Positions 1 through 10,264 of a stretch of 64,000 nucleotides of DNA are shown piece after piece; position 1 is the first letter of the stretch; each line of letters begins with the position of its first letter. The notes below the pieces were generated by a model. The model was not told where the DNA came from and ran no database searches. It saw nothing but the letters and a program-made list of their open reading frames with translations. This stretch comes from Mastacembelus armatus (lineage: Eukaryota; Chordata; Actinopteri; Synbranchiformes; Mastacembelidae): assembly GCF_900324485.2 (NCBI RefSeq), contig NC_046648.1:17047739-17111738 (forward strand), written 5' to 3'. The position numbers and the translations under genes were made by a program.

Positions 1-200
1 GTGTAAATTGTATAAAAAAAGTGAAATGGGATCACTACTTTTGTAACGTACTGTACCTACAATTCAATAAAACTGTAAAAACAGCAAAATTGCTGAGGAA
101 ATGAGCAGACAAATATTTTGCAAACAGTTTGAAGTATACAGTATTTAAACTTTAAACTTGTATGATATGCTTTTATTTATTTTAATCCAGGCTATCTTAC

Positions 201-601
201 CATCGATACCATGCAGTGCCCTCCTGGTCGTTTTTGAACCGCGTTGACGAACGCGATCAACTTTCTTTGGACAAAAGCGCAGCAGAAAAATGTAGACCAG
301 CGTGACCAGGAAGCTGGCCAGCAGTAAGACAGGCAGAACGATGACCTCCTTCTCATACACGCTGATCTCTGCAAACAGGAACAGATACATGGGAACATCA
401 GTGTTTACAATCACTCAGCAAATCTATGGTACAGTGATCTGACATCATATCTATTTGTCTGTACAGTATTTGCTTTTGTTTGTTCAATTCATGGGCTCTA
501 ATGGCCAGAACAGCTTTAGGTTCCTTTCTCAAATGATAAAACTCACCACAGACTGTATCTCCCTTTTTGCAACGAAAGTCTGCTTCTGATAACGAAGACA
601 T
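201..601 (-). CDS. STYK1-like single-pass membrane kinase, first two coding exons (partial)
   Basis: Two exons on the minus strand join in frame. Exon 1 is 547-601 (MSSLSEADFRCKKGDTVC, donor GTGAGT). Exon 2 is 201-368 (acceptor TTTGCAG, donor GTAAGA). The ~74 residues have a short N-terminal ectodomain, one hydrophobic segment (about residues 27-48, VIVLPVLLLASFLVTLVYIF) and a basic juxtamembrane stretch (RFCPKKVDRVRQRG). This layout and the pattern YE.EVIVLP..L resemble the start of STYK1/NOK, a transmembrane receptor-like pseudokinase. No kinase domain is visible because the gene continues beyond the left edge. The open frame and both splice sites make the exons credible. The family name is inference from a short stretch, and another type I or III membrane protein is possible. 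Confidence 0.5.
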
Positions 602-3096
602 CCTGTTTGAAAGATAAAAAAAAAAAAAAATTAGATTCAAGAAATATTGGGGATATTTTATTCATTCCTCTTACACGGTTCATAGTCACAAAATAGTTTT
701 AGTTTGACTCTAGTATTTCAATATGCTTGTATTTGTTATGTAATGCTTCAGGATATTTACCAAAAAAAAAGCATTTGTGATAAACTCAGTGGTAGAGGTG
801 CACCCCAATTTATCTCTTGTGCTGAATCTATGATTAGTAACATGACTCTAGCAGCGAGCACGTAACCGAGACCAGGAACGTCAGATATTGTGTCACTGTC
901 CCGGAGATATTCCAAATGTTTTCTTCCTGGTAGGCAGGATTAAAAATCTCACAGCAAAATCTTTTTTTTAGTTATTCATTTTGTTTTGTAGCACACAACC
1001 TTGATCCTTTTGGACACGCAGCATAGCACAAACCATGTTATTGTATATGAAGTCATTTAACTATGATATAAACACTTCAGTCTAAACCTGAGTACACAAA
1101 AACGTGCTATTTCTGATTGAGGCATCTTTCTGCTGGTTGTCTGAGTGTAAATACAGTGTATAGGAACAGATTAGATGCCGCAGCTAAATTCGCCATCAAT
1201 ATGATCATTCCTTTACGTCAGGTCGAAGCTCTCTAAACCTGTTCACCTGCATTTTTTGACAGATTATTTTTAGTCTTGTACTACAGGCCTAAAGGGCAAA
1301 TATAAATTTAAAAAAAAGGAAAAAAAAAACAACACCAGGTCATATCTTCAGACCAATGGAAAAATAACTTTACCCAAAGCTTAAACCCAGAATGAGATCC
1401 GTGAAGGTTTTATTAAATCAACCTCATGCTTTACCATCAGCTCATTCTACCTCACATCTACCTTTACAGTGTCTTACCTCTAAGAAGCAAAAAAATATAG
1501 AAAATCCATACCTCAGTTCATTCAGTGGTCTTATATCCCAAGGAAAATGCTAGATCCTGTTACTGCAGGCTCATGTTTTATTCCTTCACACAGTCGAGCC
1601 TTTTTCAAACATCCTCCCAGTTACATGTAGACTCCGGGTTCAGGAGCACTGTTCAGATCTTCCTGTTGTCCTGTTTTTCTCTGGTGATTTGTCAGGCTCG
1701 TGGGATTGGTGCTGCCTTGTATTTGTCTATGTTCCACCCTCCTCACCTGTACCCTATGCCACTTCTCTGTTTATCCTGTCCTCCTTCCTACTTTCTGCCT
1801 CTCTCCTTCTCAGTTCGAGGTGTAATGCACTGCAGTGATATCAGGTGTGTGGTAACCCAGACTCTCGCTCTGCCTTTTAGAGTTTGCTCTACCACATTCT
1901 GTTTTTGATGTTTCCTTTTTAAGCCGACAAATGTCAGCTACTTCCTGTCTTTCTCCTTTTTGTTTATGGAAACTGGTCCTGCCACTCCTTGTAATTTTTA
2001 AGTCCTGGACCTTTTGTTAAGTATGTTTGGCTCTTGTTGTCTTGGAACTGGTATAACAGGCTTTGCTGTCGCTGGAGTATTTGTGTCCATATAGAAAACT
2101 GAAACATGCTTACATAGTAATGCATCATAAAAACATAAAAATAGAGGGCTTTAAAATTAGATAATCCATTTCTGAAATATCACAGGTAGTAACTTAACAT
2201 GAAAAATACAAACATATCTAAACACACTTAGCATACTTTGTGCATCACAAACTACCGCAACATTTGTGATGCATTAAAGTTTCATAAAACTTTCCATTAC
2301 TGGTATGTGCTGTTAACCTAAGTAAGTGTTAGCTTTTTGCTAGTTGTAAGCCTGCTAATGTTATCTACAAAAAAGGTGACAGACAGAGATATATAGATTT
2401 TAGGTGGGTCCCAGAAATTATAACAAGAGAACCTTAAATTCCCATCAACTCAAAAAAAAAAAAAAAAAAAAAAAGTTGCAAAGTGTTTAATCCAGCTAAC
2501 CACCTCCTACTGTATTTGTTGTATCTGTTTAGTATTGAAGGCTGGTGTTTCTCTAACATCACACTAGGAGACAGAAGGGTTACATCCTGGACAAACAGAA
2601 AACCACATGCACGCTAGCAGTTTAGTTTCCGCCATGTATTTGAACTGCAGGAGGAAAGGTATACAGAAAGGTTTCTCTTTGCCTGTCTGCTAAACTCAGA
2701 ATATTCTTGCTGTGAGGTAACCATTTTTTTTAAATGAAAAATATAATTATTACACAGGGGTTGAAGTAATAATGAGTATGATGTATATCTGCTTTTAAGT
2801 AATAACTGATACCTCTTAACATTTGGTATTGGACGTTCATAAATTATATTTTAGAAAGTACTGCTTATTTGATATCGAGCTAAAATATATCAGTATTACA
2901 TAAACTACAGTACATGTGTAATTCATAAAGTTTTAATCAAATTCATTTGTATACCTTCTTTTGGCAGGCACATAATTAACAGTAAGTCATGTTATTCTCA
3001 CTATTTGTTTGTTAGTGAAGTCAAATTACACAGCATCAAAATCTATGTTTAATTACTAGAGAAAAATCAAAGACTTGCTTGAAGACATCTTTCACC
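602..3096. other. Intergenic region without supported genes
   Basis: This stretch lies upstream of the STYK1-like gene and downstream of gstk1-A1. It is AT-rich with poly-A/T runs (for example about 2450-2474). A 127-codon plus-strand frame at 1525-1908 lies in pyrimidine-rich sequence of repeat-like character, shows no family resemblance and is not called as a gene. A promoter and 5' UTR of the left gene probably lie here, but I cannot place them. Confidence 0.5.
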
Positions 3097-4503
3097 TCAC
3101 AGCTTAGGATGTGCTTTTTCAGGCTGAGGTCCGAGCCACTTCTCTCCTGAAACACAGAGAGAATGGGCAAAACCAGGAAAACACAACCCAGTTAGTTGTG
3201 TAGCTAAATGTATAGAATTTGCAACCTGTCTAAATACATCAGTAGATTAAGACTATGTCAAGTGTCAATTTTAACCTTAATTTTGTCACATTTAATTTTT
3301 TTAATGTTTGTGTTTATGATTGATGCTCAGTGAAGTAGTTTGTTCACCAATGCAGTGGGCCATGAGCTCAAATCTGTCAGATCCAAAAAACACCTCTGCT
3401 TTGCTATTTACATGGCAAACCAGCAGAGGGAAGCCAAACGCCTGGAAAGAGGCAACAGGAAAGATTTAGTTCAGTTGTAAGGTTCAATCTCTCTTGCCAG
3501 AATCCAAAAGGAGAACTGAAGGACAACTGACCCCATAGTCAAGTGCGTCCTGTGTTGCACTTTTCAGCTTGTCTTTCATCTTAGGTGAGGTGTACAGCTC
3601 CAACAGTTCTTTAATCTCACTCTCAGACAGTCCTGCTTTCACTGCTGCCTGCAAACAAAGAGAAAATAATTAATACAAATAAAAAGTGTGAAACAACTAA
3701 ACAGTGCTTCTTCTGAGCTGGTACCTCAGACAGGGATCCAGGTTCAGTGATGTCTTTGTCCTCACTCCAGATCCTTCTCCATAGCTCCCGGGACACCTGC
3801 TCTACCTTCGTGTCTCGACCCTCCCTCTCTTGCACTGCTGTTAAAAATCTCATTGCAGGCAAGGAGCCTGGGATTAAAACAAAACAGTAAACCAGAAATT
3901 TCTGTGTAATGAGGTTTGCCAAATAGAAGTTAATATTACCACAACAGGCTGGATTACCTGTCCCCAAAGGGGTAAAGAAATTCTTTAATGCTGCTCACTG
4001 CAGCTCCTGCCAGAATATCTCACTTTAAGGCCATGCTTTTTTTTTTTTTTTTTTTGTACCTTTTTTGAACATGGCCTCAAAAGGGTCAGACGGAGGCTGC
4101 AAAGGGACATCAAAATAACCTGCCAAGCGGCGCAGATCCTTGTCCATGTACAGAAACTTATTCTGAACCATAGCAGGCGGCTTGTTATCTGTCGTGACAC
4201 ATAAATAGCAGATGATTTAAAACATGAACACACAACATTGTCTGCAACACTTTCCGGGTGTCAGGTGTTTACTTACCTGATCCTTGCATGACGCCGCCCA
4301 AAAGCGCAGGGCGCAGTTTGAGATCTATGTTCCACAAGTTTCTGTAGCGACACATGACCTGGAACCACAAATATATCGGTAAACCTTAATTTTTAGCGCA
4401 GTCTGCGGTCGTGGTATTTTAACAAGGCACAAACCTCAAAGCCAAGCCAAGAGTATGGAGAAACCACATCGTAGAACAACTCGACCACCTTCTTGGAGGT
4501 CAT
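3097..4503 (-). CDS. gstk1: Glutathione S-transferase kappa 1, type A, complete copy (A1)
   Basis: Seven coding exons on the minus strand: 4435-4503, 4277-4358, 4060-4188, 3725-3867, 3532-3648, 3348-3441, 3097-3146. All junctions are GT-AG and all phases agree, giving 227 aa (human GSTK1 is 226). GSTK1 is a thioredoxin-fold (DsbA-like) glutathione transferase of mitochondria and peroxisomes. The N-terminus MTSKKVVELFYDVVSPYSW carries the catalytic serine at residue 15 in the SPYSW motif. Later landmarks match the family: GSLPAMRFLTAV, EDKDITEP, AFGFPLLVCHV and FGSDRFELMAHCIGEKWLGP. The C-terminus is HPKL; human GSTK1 ends in ARL, a peroxisomal PTS1, so PKL may be a weak PTS1. This is the only type A copy with exons 4-7, because the tandem duplication breakpoint lies in its intron 3. 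Identification is secure; expression is not known. Confidence 0.93.
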
Positions 4504-5731
4504 CTTGGAGTCTGCGGGGTCGGGGGCTCTCTGTTTTGTTTTGTTACAGTCTGAAGTAATCATTTGAAGGAACGTGAACGACGTAGAAAAGTCTCCTTTG
4601 CCTACAACCAGTGTCACTGTGTCAGAGTTCAGACGACCTGCTGCAGGTCTGGTCGATGTAATCCTGCAATACAATCAGTCAGACACAGTGACGGGTTTTA
4701 TCAGAAATCGCTTTTGTTGGTTTTAACAGTGTAGGCTGTCTGTGATCGGTAACTTAGCTGGATCTGCAAGTCATGCGGATAAGTAACAAACAATGTGTAT
4801 TTGAACAAACCGAAACTACTGTCCGCTGCTTTTTCTTCTTCTTCTTGGAATTTATTGACGGTTCCTGAAAACACCGTATGTGTGCATTATCGCCATCTAC
4901 TGGATTATGAGGCGCACTACATTAGGAGAATACAGTGATTTCAACCGTGTGACGTAAGAAGTACTTTCAGTGGAATTATATTTCCATGTTATAATTACTT
5001 ATTACTTATAACACGTATTAGTGTTCTAAGTACAGCACTAATGAAAGGAGTGACTTTTTTTTGGACAATTGCACATCTGTGCAGGCTGATTTTGTCATTG
5101 ACTGAGTTCCAGACTGACCTGGTGTTCATGTCACCATTGTTCAGCTCCCTCCTGACCCCCATCCCCACATGCTGGATCTTTGCTGTATTCATCCCCTGGA
5201 GTTTCATGATTCCCATTGTCATCCTCTTCTGTCATTTCCTTGGGAGCCAGTGTGGACAGTATTTCTGTAACAGTGGGGTTAGGACCTAAGTGGATTGATG
5301 TGAACTGAACTGAATGGACACTGGCCTGATTATTTTTATTTATTTATTTTTGTCATTATGACTGAAAGAGCAGAAAAATATTACTAAGCTCCTTATACAT
5401 TCCCTGATGATCTTGGTATATGGAAAAGTAAAATATACTGTGATTGAATAATAAATTAAGGGAAATATCAGATTATACTGATAATTTAAGAGAAGGGGTT
5501 TGTTTTAAATTAAGGGATAAAGTTGATGTTCTAATAATTATTAGAACATGAACTTATTAGAACATCCACCATGTGGCAAGACTCTTCTCAAAACATAAAA
5601 CACTTAGATATACCTGTCATGAGGCAGCTTCCATTTTAAGACAGATATAAGGGTTATATTAGCTAAATATATGTTTTAATTAAATATCAAAGACTTGCTT
5701 GAAGACATCTTTCACGTCACAGCTTGTGATG
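4504..5731. other. Spacer between gstk1-A and gstk1-B (A upstream region, B downstream region)
   Basis: The part next to A1 contains its promoter and 5' UTR, with a TGACGTAA element near 4952. It also holds a short stretch (CGCCATCTACTGGATTATGA, about 4890) that is also found upstream of gstk1-B, evidence that A and B came from an older duplication. The part at 5041-5290 is a block of unknown origin, repeated in S2, S4 and S5 but mostly deleted in S3 near 21258. A perfect palindrome lies at 5526-5549. Equivalent spacers are 10878-12104, 20718-21746, 31249-32452 and 37703-38939. No gene is supported. Confidence 0.6.
5526..5549. repeat. Perfect 24-bp palindrome
   Basis: The half-site ATGTTCTAATAA is followed directly by its reverse complement, and a further half-site (TTATTAGAACAT) follows about 4 bases on. 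It lies ~180 bp past the stop codon of B1. It is identical in all five units: 5526-5549, 11899-11922, 21541-21564, 32247-32270 and 38724-38747. Function is unknown; it could be a hairpin, a dimeric protein site or a remnant of a small transposon. Confidence 0.8.
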
Positions 5732-8475
5732 TCATTTCTCAGGCTGAGGTCCGAGCCACTTCTCTCCTGAAACATAAAATACATAGAAACACAGAACACA
5801 GTTAGTTGTGGTATTACATTTTTATCAGTGTCTAAATATACATATCTATATCTTCAGTTTGTCTATAACTGTATACAATTCACAAATGTATCAAATTCAC
5901 CAGTAGATTACGACTATGTCCAGTGTCACTTTAACCATCATTTTGTCACATTTATTTATTTATTTGTTTGTGTTGCTCAGTGAAGTAGTTTGTTCACCAA
6001 TGCAGTGGGCCATGAGCTCAAATCTGTCAGATCCAAAAAACACCTCTGCTTTGCTATTTACATGGCAAACCAGCAGAGGGAGGCCAAACGCCTGGAAAGA
6101 GGCAACAAGAAAAGCTTTAGATCATGAAGTTGTAACGTCTCATCTCTCTTGCCAGAATCCAAAAGGAGAACTGAAGGACGACTGACCCCATAGTCAAGTG
6201 CGTCCTGTGTTGTGCTTCTCAGCTTGTCTTTCATCTTAGGTGAGGTGTACAGCTCCAACAGTTCTTTAATCTCACTCTCAGACAGTCCTGCTTTCACTGC
6301 TGCCTGTAAACAAAGAGAAAATAATTAATACAAATAAAAAGTGTGAAACAACTAAACAGTGCTTCTTCTGAGCTGGTACCTCAGACAGGGATCCAGGTTC
6401 AGTGATGTCTTTGTCTTCATTCCAAATTCTTAAAAACAGTTCCCGGGACACTTGCTCTGCCTTCGTGTTTCCACCCTCCCTCTCTTGCACTGCTGTTAGA
6501 AATCTCATTGCAGACAAGGAGCCTGGGATGTAAAAAAAAACAAACAGAAACTCACTGTATTATCAGCTTTTCTCAGTAGAAAGAAATATTACCACAACAG
6601 GCTGGATTACCTGTCCCCAAATGTCACGACCCACACCTCTTTTCTGCTTTGGACTCTTAATTTGAAGTCTTTTCTAGTTTCTGTTCCTTCCCTTAGTGTT
6701 TCTAGTTTTACTTTTGTCATTAATGCCCTGTTGGTTTTGTGTTCCTTGCCAGGTTCTGTGCTCCTGGACTTCTATTCTGTGTATTTGTTGTATTATTTCT
6801 CCTGGAGTCTTGCTGAAATTCGTGTTTTCCTGGACTCTTCTCAATTGTTAGGCAACTGTTAAATCTCAAGTCTGTAAAGGTCAATTTGTCTTAAACCGCT
6901 TTCCCTTACTCACCATATTAACCACACCCAAGAATATATGAAGCGACACACCTCAGGCCTGCAGATCGATTTGTTTCCCTACAAACCATGTGTGTGTGTG
7001 TGTGAATGCAGAACAAAGAGAACCAGTGTAATTTAAAAAGAGTTTCTTTAACTATTGACTGCATTTGTTTGACACTTAAGGCTCTGTTTTATAGACCAGT
7101 CCTGTGTCAAAATTAGAATGTATTAAAAAAAAATGGTGATGCAAATTGTTCCCACATGTGAGAAACTATGTTTGGCATTTCTGGGTGAAGAATGACTAAA
7201 GTGATTAATGACTTATTAAAATAATGGTGATAAATAATAATCATTTGATCATTGTAGTTCTAATTAAAATCTGTCTTTAAGGCCCTCATAGTTCAGCTAA
7301 TATGGAGCTTACATTTCTAAATGAAACTGATGTTCAGTGAAATTACCACAGAGTAAACTTGAGGCTTGGAGAAAAATCTAAACCACGAATGGAAACGGCG
7401 GATACTTGTTTTTGCCAGATGTCGTCAAGCCAGTTATTCCAGCTGCGGCCTAAGTGATAAACGTTAAACAGCATTGATCCTGGTTTTCTGTACCTTTTTT
7501 GAAGATGACCCCAATAGGGTCAGCAGGATGCTGCATAGGGACATTAAAATAATCTCTCAAGCGGTTCAGATCCTTGTCCATATACAGAACCTTCTTCTGA
7601 ACCATAGTAGGCGATTTGTTGCCTGTCATGACAGAAAAACAGCATGTGATTAAAAACATAAACATAGCAGGGGTGATTTCAGGCCATTTTTAGGGATGCA
7701 CATGCACACCTAAATTTCATCTCAGCACACTAAAAATAATGATGAATCATTAAGCCTATTATTAACTAACCTTAGATTTTGGGGATGTTTCAATTTTGTG
7801 AGTTTGTGCTTGTTAGATAAATAAAAATCTGTTTTATATTCACATTAACCCTAAATCAGCTCCAAATGGCTAACTAGCCTACATCAACAGGAACACAGCT
7901 GATTAGAAAACCACCCTTTATTGAGTGGCCTACCATTTTTATGATAAAATTACACATATTGACTATATGCAATTACACAAGAAAAGTAAATTTACATTTA
8001 TTTTACATTTTAGTACATTTATGTTTTTTTGATTCAAAGAAAACAAGCAGGTTCAGATGTGAAAGTAAAGCTATACCTCTTATTATAGATTCTGTGATTA
8101 GATGCTAAGGAGAGGAGGGGGGAGAGGGGGAGAAGAGGAGGGAGCACACGATCCTCGAATCACCCCTGGACCATACAGCATATAGTTTACCGGTGTCAGG
8201 TGTTTACTTACCTGATCCTTTCATGACGGCACCCAAAAACGCAGGGCGAAATTTGAGATCTATGTTCCACATGTTTTTGTAGCGGCAGATGACCTGGAAC
8301 CACAAATATACAAATATACCTGTGAAAACCTTTTTTTTTTTTTTTTTTTTTTTTTAGCGCAGTCTGCGGTCGTGGTATTGATTCTGTCATTTAACAAGGC
8401 ACAAACCTCAAAGCCAAGCCAAGAGTATGGAGAAGCCACATCGTAGAACAACTCGACCACCTTCTTAGAGGTCAT
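5732..8475 (-). CDS. gstk1: Glutathione S-transferase kappa 1, type B, copy B1
   Basis: Seven coding exons: 8407-8475, 8212-8293, 7494-7622, 6380-6522, 6187-6303, 5998-6091, 5732-5766. Exon lengths match A1 except the last, which is 15 nt shorter, giving 222 aa. It has MTSKKVVELFYDVASPYSW with catalytic Ser15, then NKSPTMVQKKVLYMDKDLNR, GSLSAMRFLTAV, EDKDITEP and AFGLPLLVCHV. The protein ends GEKWLGPQPEK. The stop TGA falls where A1 has GCA, and the codons after it would read HHKL and a second stop, so the tail with a possible PTS1 has been lost. Intron 3 carries a repeat-like block that begins TGTCACGACC at 6622 and lacks ~20 bp present in other copies. Identity with GSTK1 is clear; loss of peroxisomal targeting is inference. 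Confidence 0.9.
6622..6990. repeat. Degenerate repeat block in intron 3 of gstk1-B
   Basis: After the intron sequence shared with gstk1-A (GGATTACCTGTCCCC), the B copies carry a block beginning TGTCACGACCCACACC with pyrimidine-rich text, absent from A1. The start resembles the 5' end of fish LTR-type repeats, so it may be an old solo-LTR fossil, but I see no clear 3' end. Copies begin at 6622, 12993, 22638, 33344 and 39829. It was present before the five-fold amplification. Confidence 0.4.
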
Positions 8476-8529
8476 CTTGGAGTCTGCGGGGTAAGGGGGC
8501 TGTTTGTTTTGTTACTCTCTAAACGTGAA

Positions 8530-8537
8530 TGACGTAA
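8530..8537 (-). promoter_or_regulatory. TTACGTCA ATF/CREB-type site upstream of gstk1-B
   Basis: TTACGTCA on the gene strand lies 55 bp upstream of the B1 start codon. It is conserved in every B copy: 8530-8537, 15695-15702, 24563-24570, 35268-35275 and 42542-42549. The aligned position in gstk1-A reads CTACGTCG, so the site differs between the two paralogues. Its match to the CRE/ATF octamer is direct; activity is inference. Confidence 0.35.
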
Positions 8538-9660
8538 CAAAGTTCTTGCAGTCTCACTCTCACTGTGTGCGAGTTCAACTATACCGATGTAATCCAGTCA
8601 GTCAGAAAAAGTGACAGATATGAACAGAAATCACTTTTATTGGTTTTAACAACAAAGTCCGTCTGTGGTCGATCAAAGTTAGCTGGATCTGCAAGTCCCG
8701 TGGATTTGTTCCGCCATAACGTGTTAGAAAAATAAAATAAAACGAAACCACTGTCACATCACCGCCTTCTTAAGGAACAACAGCATATTTGGGTGCCAAC
8801 AGCGAGACTCCGTTAATCTTCTGTAAATATCATACACGGTCTTTGTAAGTGCGATGACCATAGTGTCCCTTTCACCACGTCCCAGTGTTACTCTGTCAGC
8901 TTCAAGTCGCAGAAATATATGTGCAAAATGACATATATGTGCAAAATGACATATATGTCTTTGTTTTATTTTTGTTTTTTATTTTATTTGATTTATTTTT
9001 TTATTTTTTCTACATTTATTGGAGTTTTGTGGGAAAGAAGTGTAGTCTATATGTGCGTTATTTCCATCTACTGGACAGTAAGGAGCACTACGTTAACAGA
9101 AAAATAATTTCTTTGTAATAGTTGTTTTAGTTATATAATTGCTATGTTTAATATGAGATGCATTAAAAAAATAAGCATGTTTATTTTAGAATATTTCATC
9201 ATATTAATTTCCCAACTTACTTACTTTACTTATTTTTGCATGATTTTACACAGAAAACCTAAATTGCAGCTTCCACTTGGTGATTTTCTTTTTTTTTTTT
9301 TTTTTAGGCTGTTTTGCGCACTCAGCATGTTTAAGGTCTACCTACAGATTTTCCAGTGATGTTCAGGTCACGGTGCTGTGAGGGCCGTTCCACAAGCTTC
9401 ACCTAGTGTTTCTTGTGTAGTGTGTGGTAGATTTTTAGGGTTTACTTTGGATCATGGTCCTCACTTTCTTCACTGACGGCTCGACTGTGCCGCTGGCCGA
9501 CACACAGACCCCTAACAGAATATTTGCTCCCTCACACTTAACCGTTGCCAAAGCATTTTCCCCAATATTCTTAACAAAACAAAAAGTATGTAATAATAGA
9601 CTTATATTTTGAGGGGTTCTATTGATTGTCAGCTGTTATAGTTTCTTTTTACTTTGCACT

Positions 9661-9768
9661 GTGGGAGGAAGCCAGAGAAAACCCAAAGGAAGAAAAGCCC
9701 CGGGTCGAACAGGATTCCAACCTGGAACATTCTGCTGTAATTACAGCCACCACATCACTGTGCCAAGC
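9661..9768 (-). repeat. Degenerate common teleost repeat (tRNA-like box text)
   Basis: The stretch reads GTGGGAGGAAGCC ... AGAAAACCC ... CCCCGGGTCGAAC ... GGATTCCAACCTGGAAC ... CACTGTGCCAAGC. This is the reverse complement of an abundant fish interspersed repeat whose forward text includes 'ccgggttcgaatcc' and 'ggttttctccggg...ttcctcccac'. It is diverged and probably old. Copies are at 9661-9768, 16625-16732, 25780-25887, 36484-36591 and 43720-43827. The family name is not certain. Confidence 0.55.
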
Positions 9769-10264
9769 AACTTGTATATTTATAAAAACGAAGTGACTAT
9801 CTGACCATGATGTCCACAACCTCAATGCCGTTCTTGCACATACAGATAGGAGCCCCAAAAATAAATCTTACATATGAGTTTGTTTTCCGTTTCCTTTGCC
9901 AGTAAACAGACTTCAGTGATAAATGTAAAGATCCATTGACCTTCATTAAAATAAATATGTCTTTCTGACAAGATTCACACAGCAGCATAAATTGTTTAAT
10001 AACAGAACACTTACACTGTTGTTTCAGCCACTCTCGGCAGTTTTGTATGTTGTACATTTCACTGAAATACAATTTAAAGATTTGTATCAATCTAGAATAT
10101 CACTGCTATGACAGTAAAATGTTTATATTATCAGACATACGTTTTCCTTTTACACTCTATTTACATATAAGCCATCCACCAGGATAATAAAGTAGTAACC
10201 ATATAGGCTAGCAATGTCTATATGTATATTAATCAATCTACAATCTACAAATGAATATTTTCTT

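Larger units (their letters stand above)
8476..10264. other. Spacer between gstk1-B1 and the copied Rap1GAP last exon
   Basis: Contains the B1 promoter side, short direct repeats of an 18-bp unit (GCAAAATGACATATATGT, about 8923-8960), a T-rich stretch, and sequence equivalent to the 3' flank or 3' UTR of Rap1GAP (about 9300-10264). A 97-codon minus-strand frame at 9797-10090 stays open in all units but has no recognisable domain. A poly-A signal variant ATTAAA on the minus strand lies near 9991. Equivalent spacers are 15642-17224, 24510-26379, 35215-37087 and 42484-44323. No further gene is supported. Confidence 0.55.

Noticed and set aside
5041-5289. 82-codon frame with hydrophobic segments in the A-B spacer
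   Set aside because: It looks membrane-like because of T-rich text; it is deleted in S3 and overlaps an equally long frame on the other strand. It is kept only as an unclassified block.
9661-9768. tRNA gene suggested by GGGTCGAAC and GGATTCCAACC text
   Set aside because: The B-box-like text lies in a known type of dispersed fish repeat. No cloverleaf can be drawn around it.
9797-10090. 97-codon minus-strand frame found in all five units downstream of the Rap1GAP exon
   Set aside because: It has no recognisable domain, lies in the presumed 3' UTR, and stays open probably because the units are young. It may include a weak acceptor but no conserved exon.
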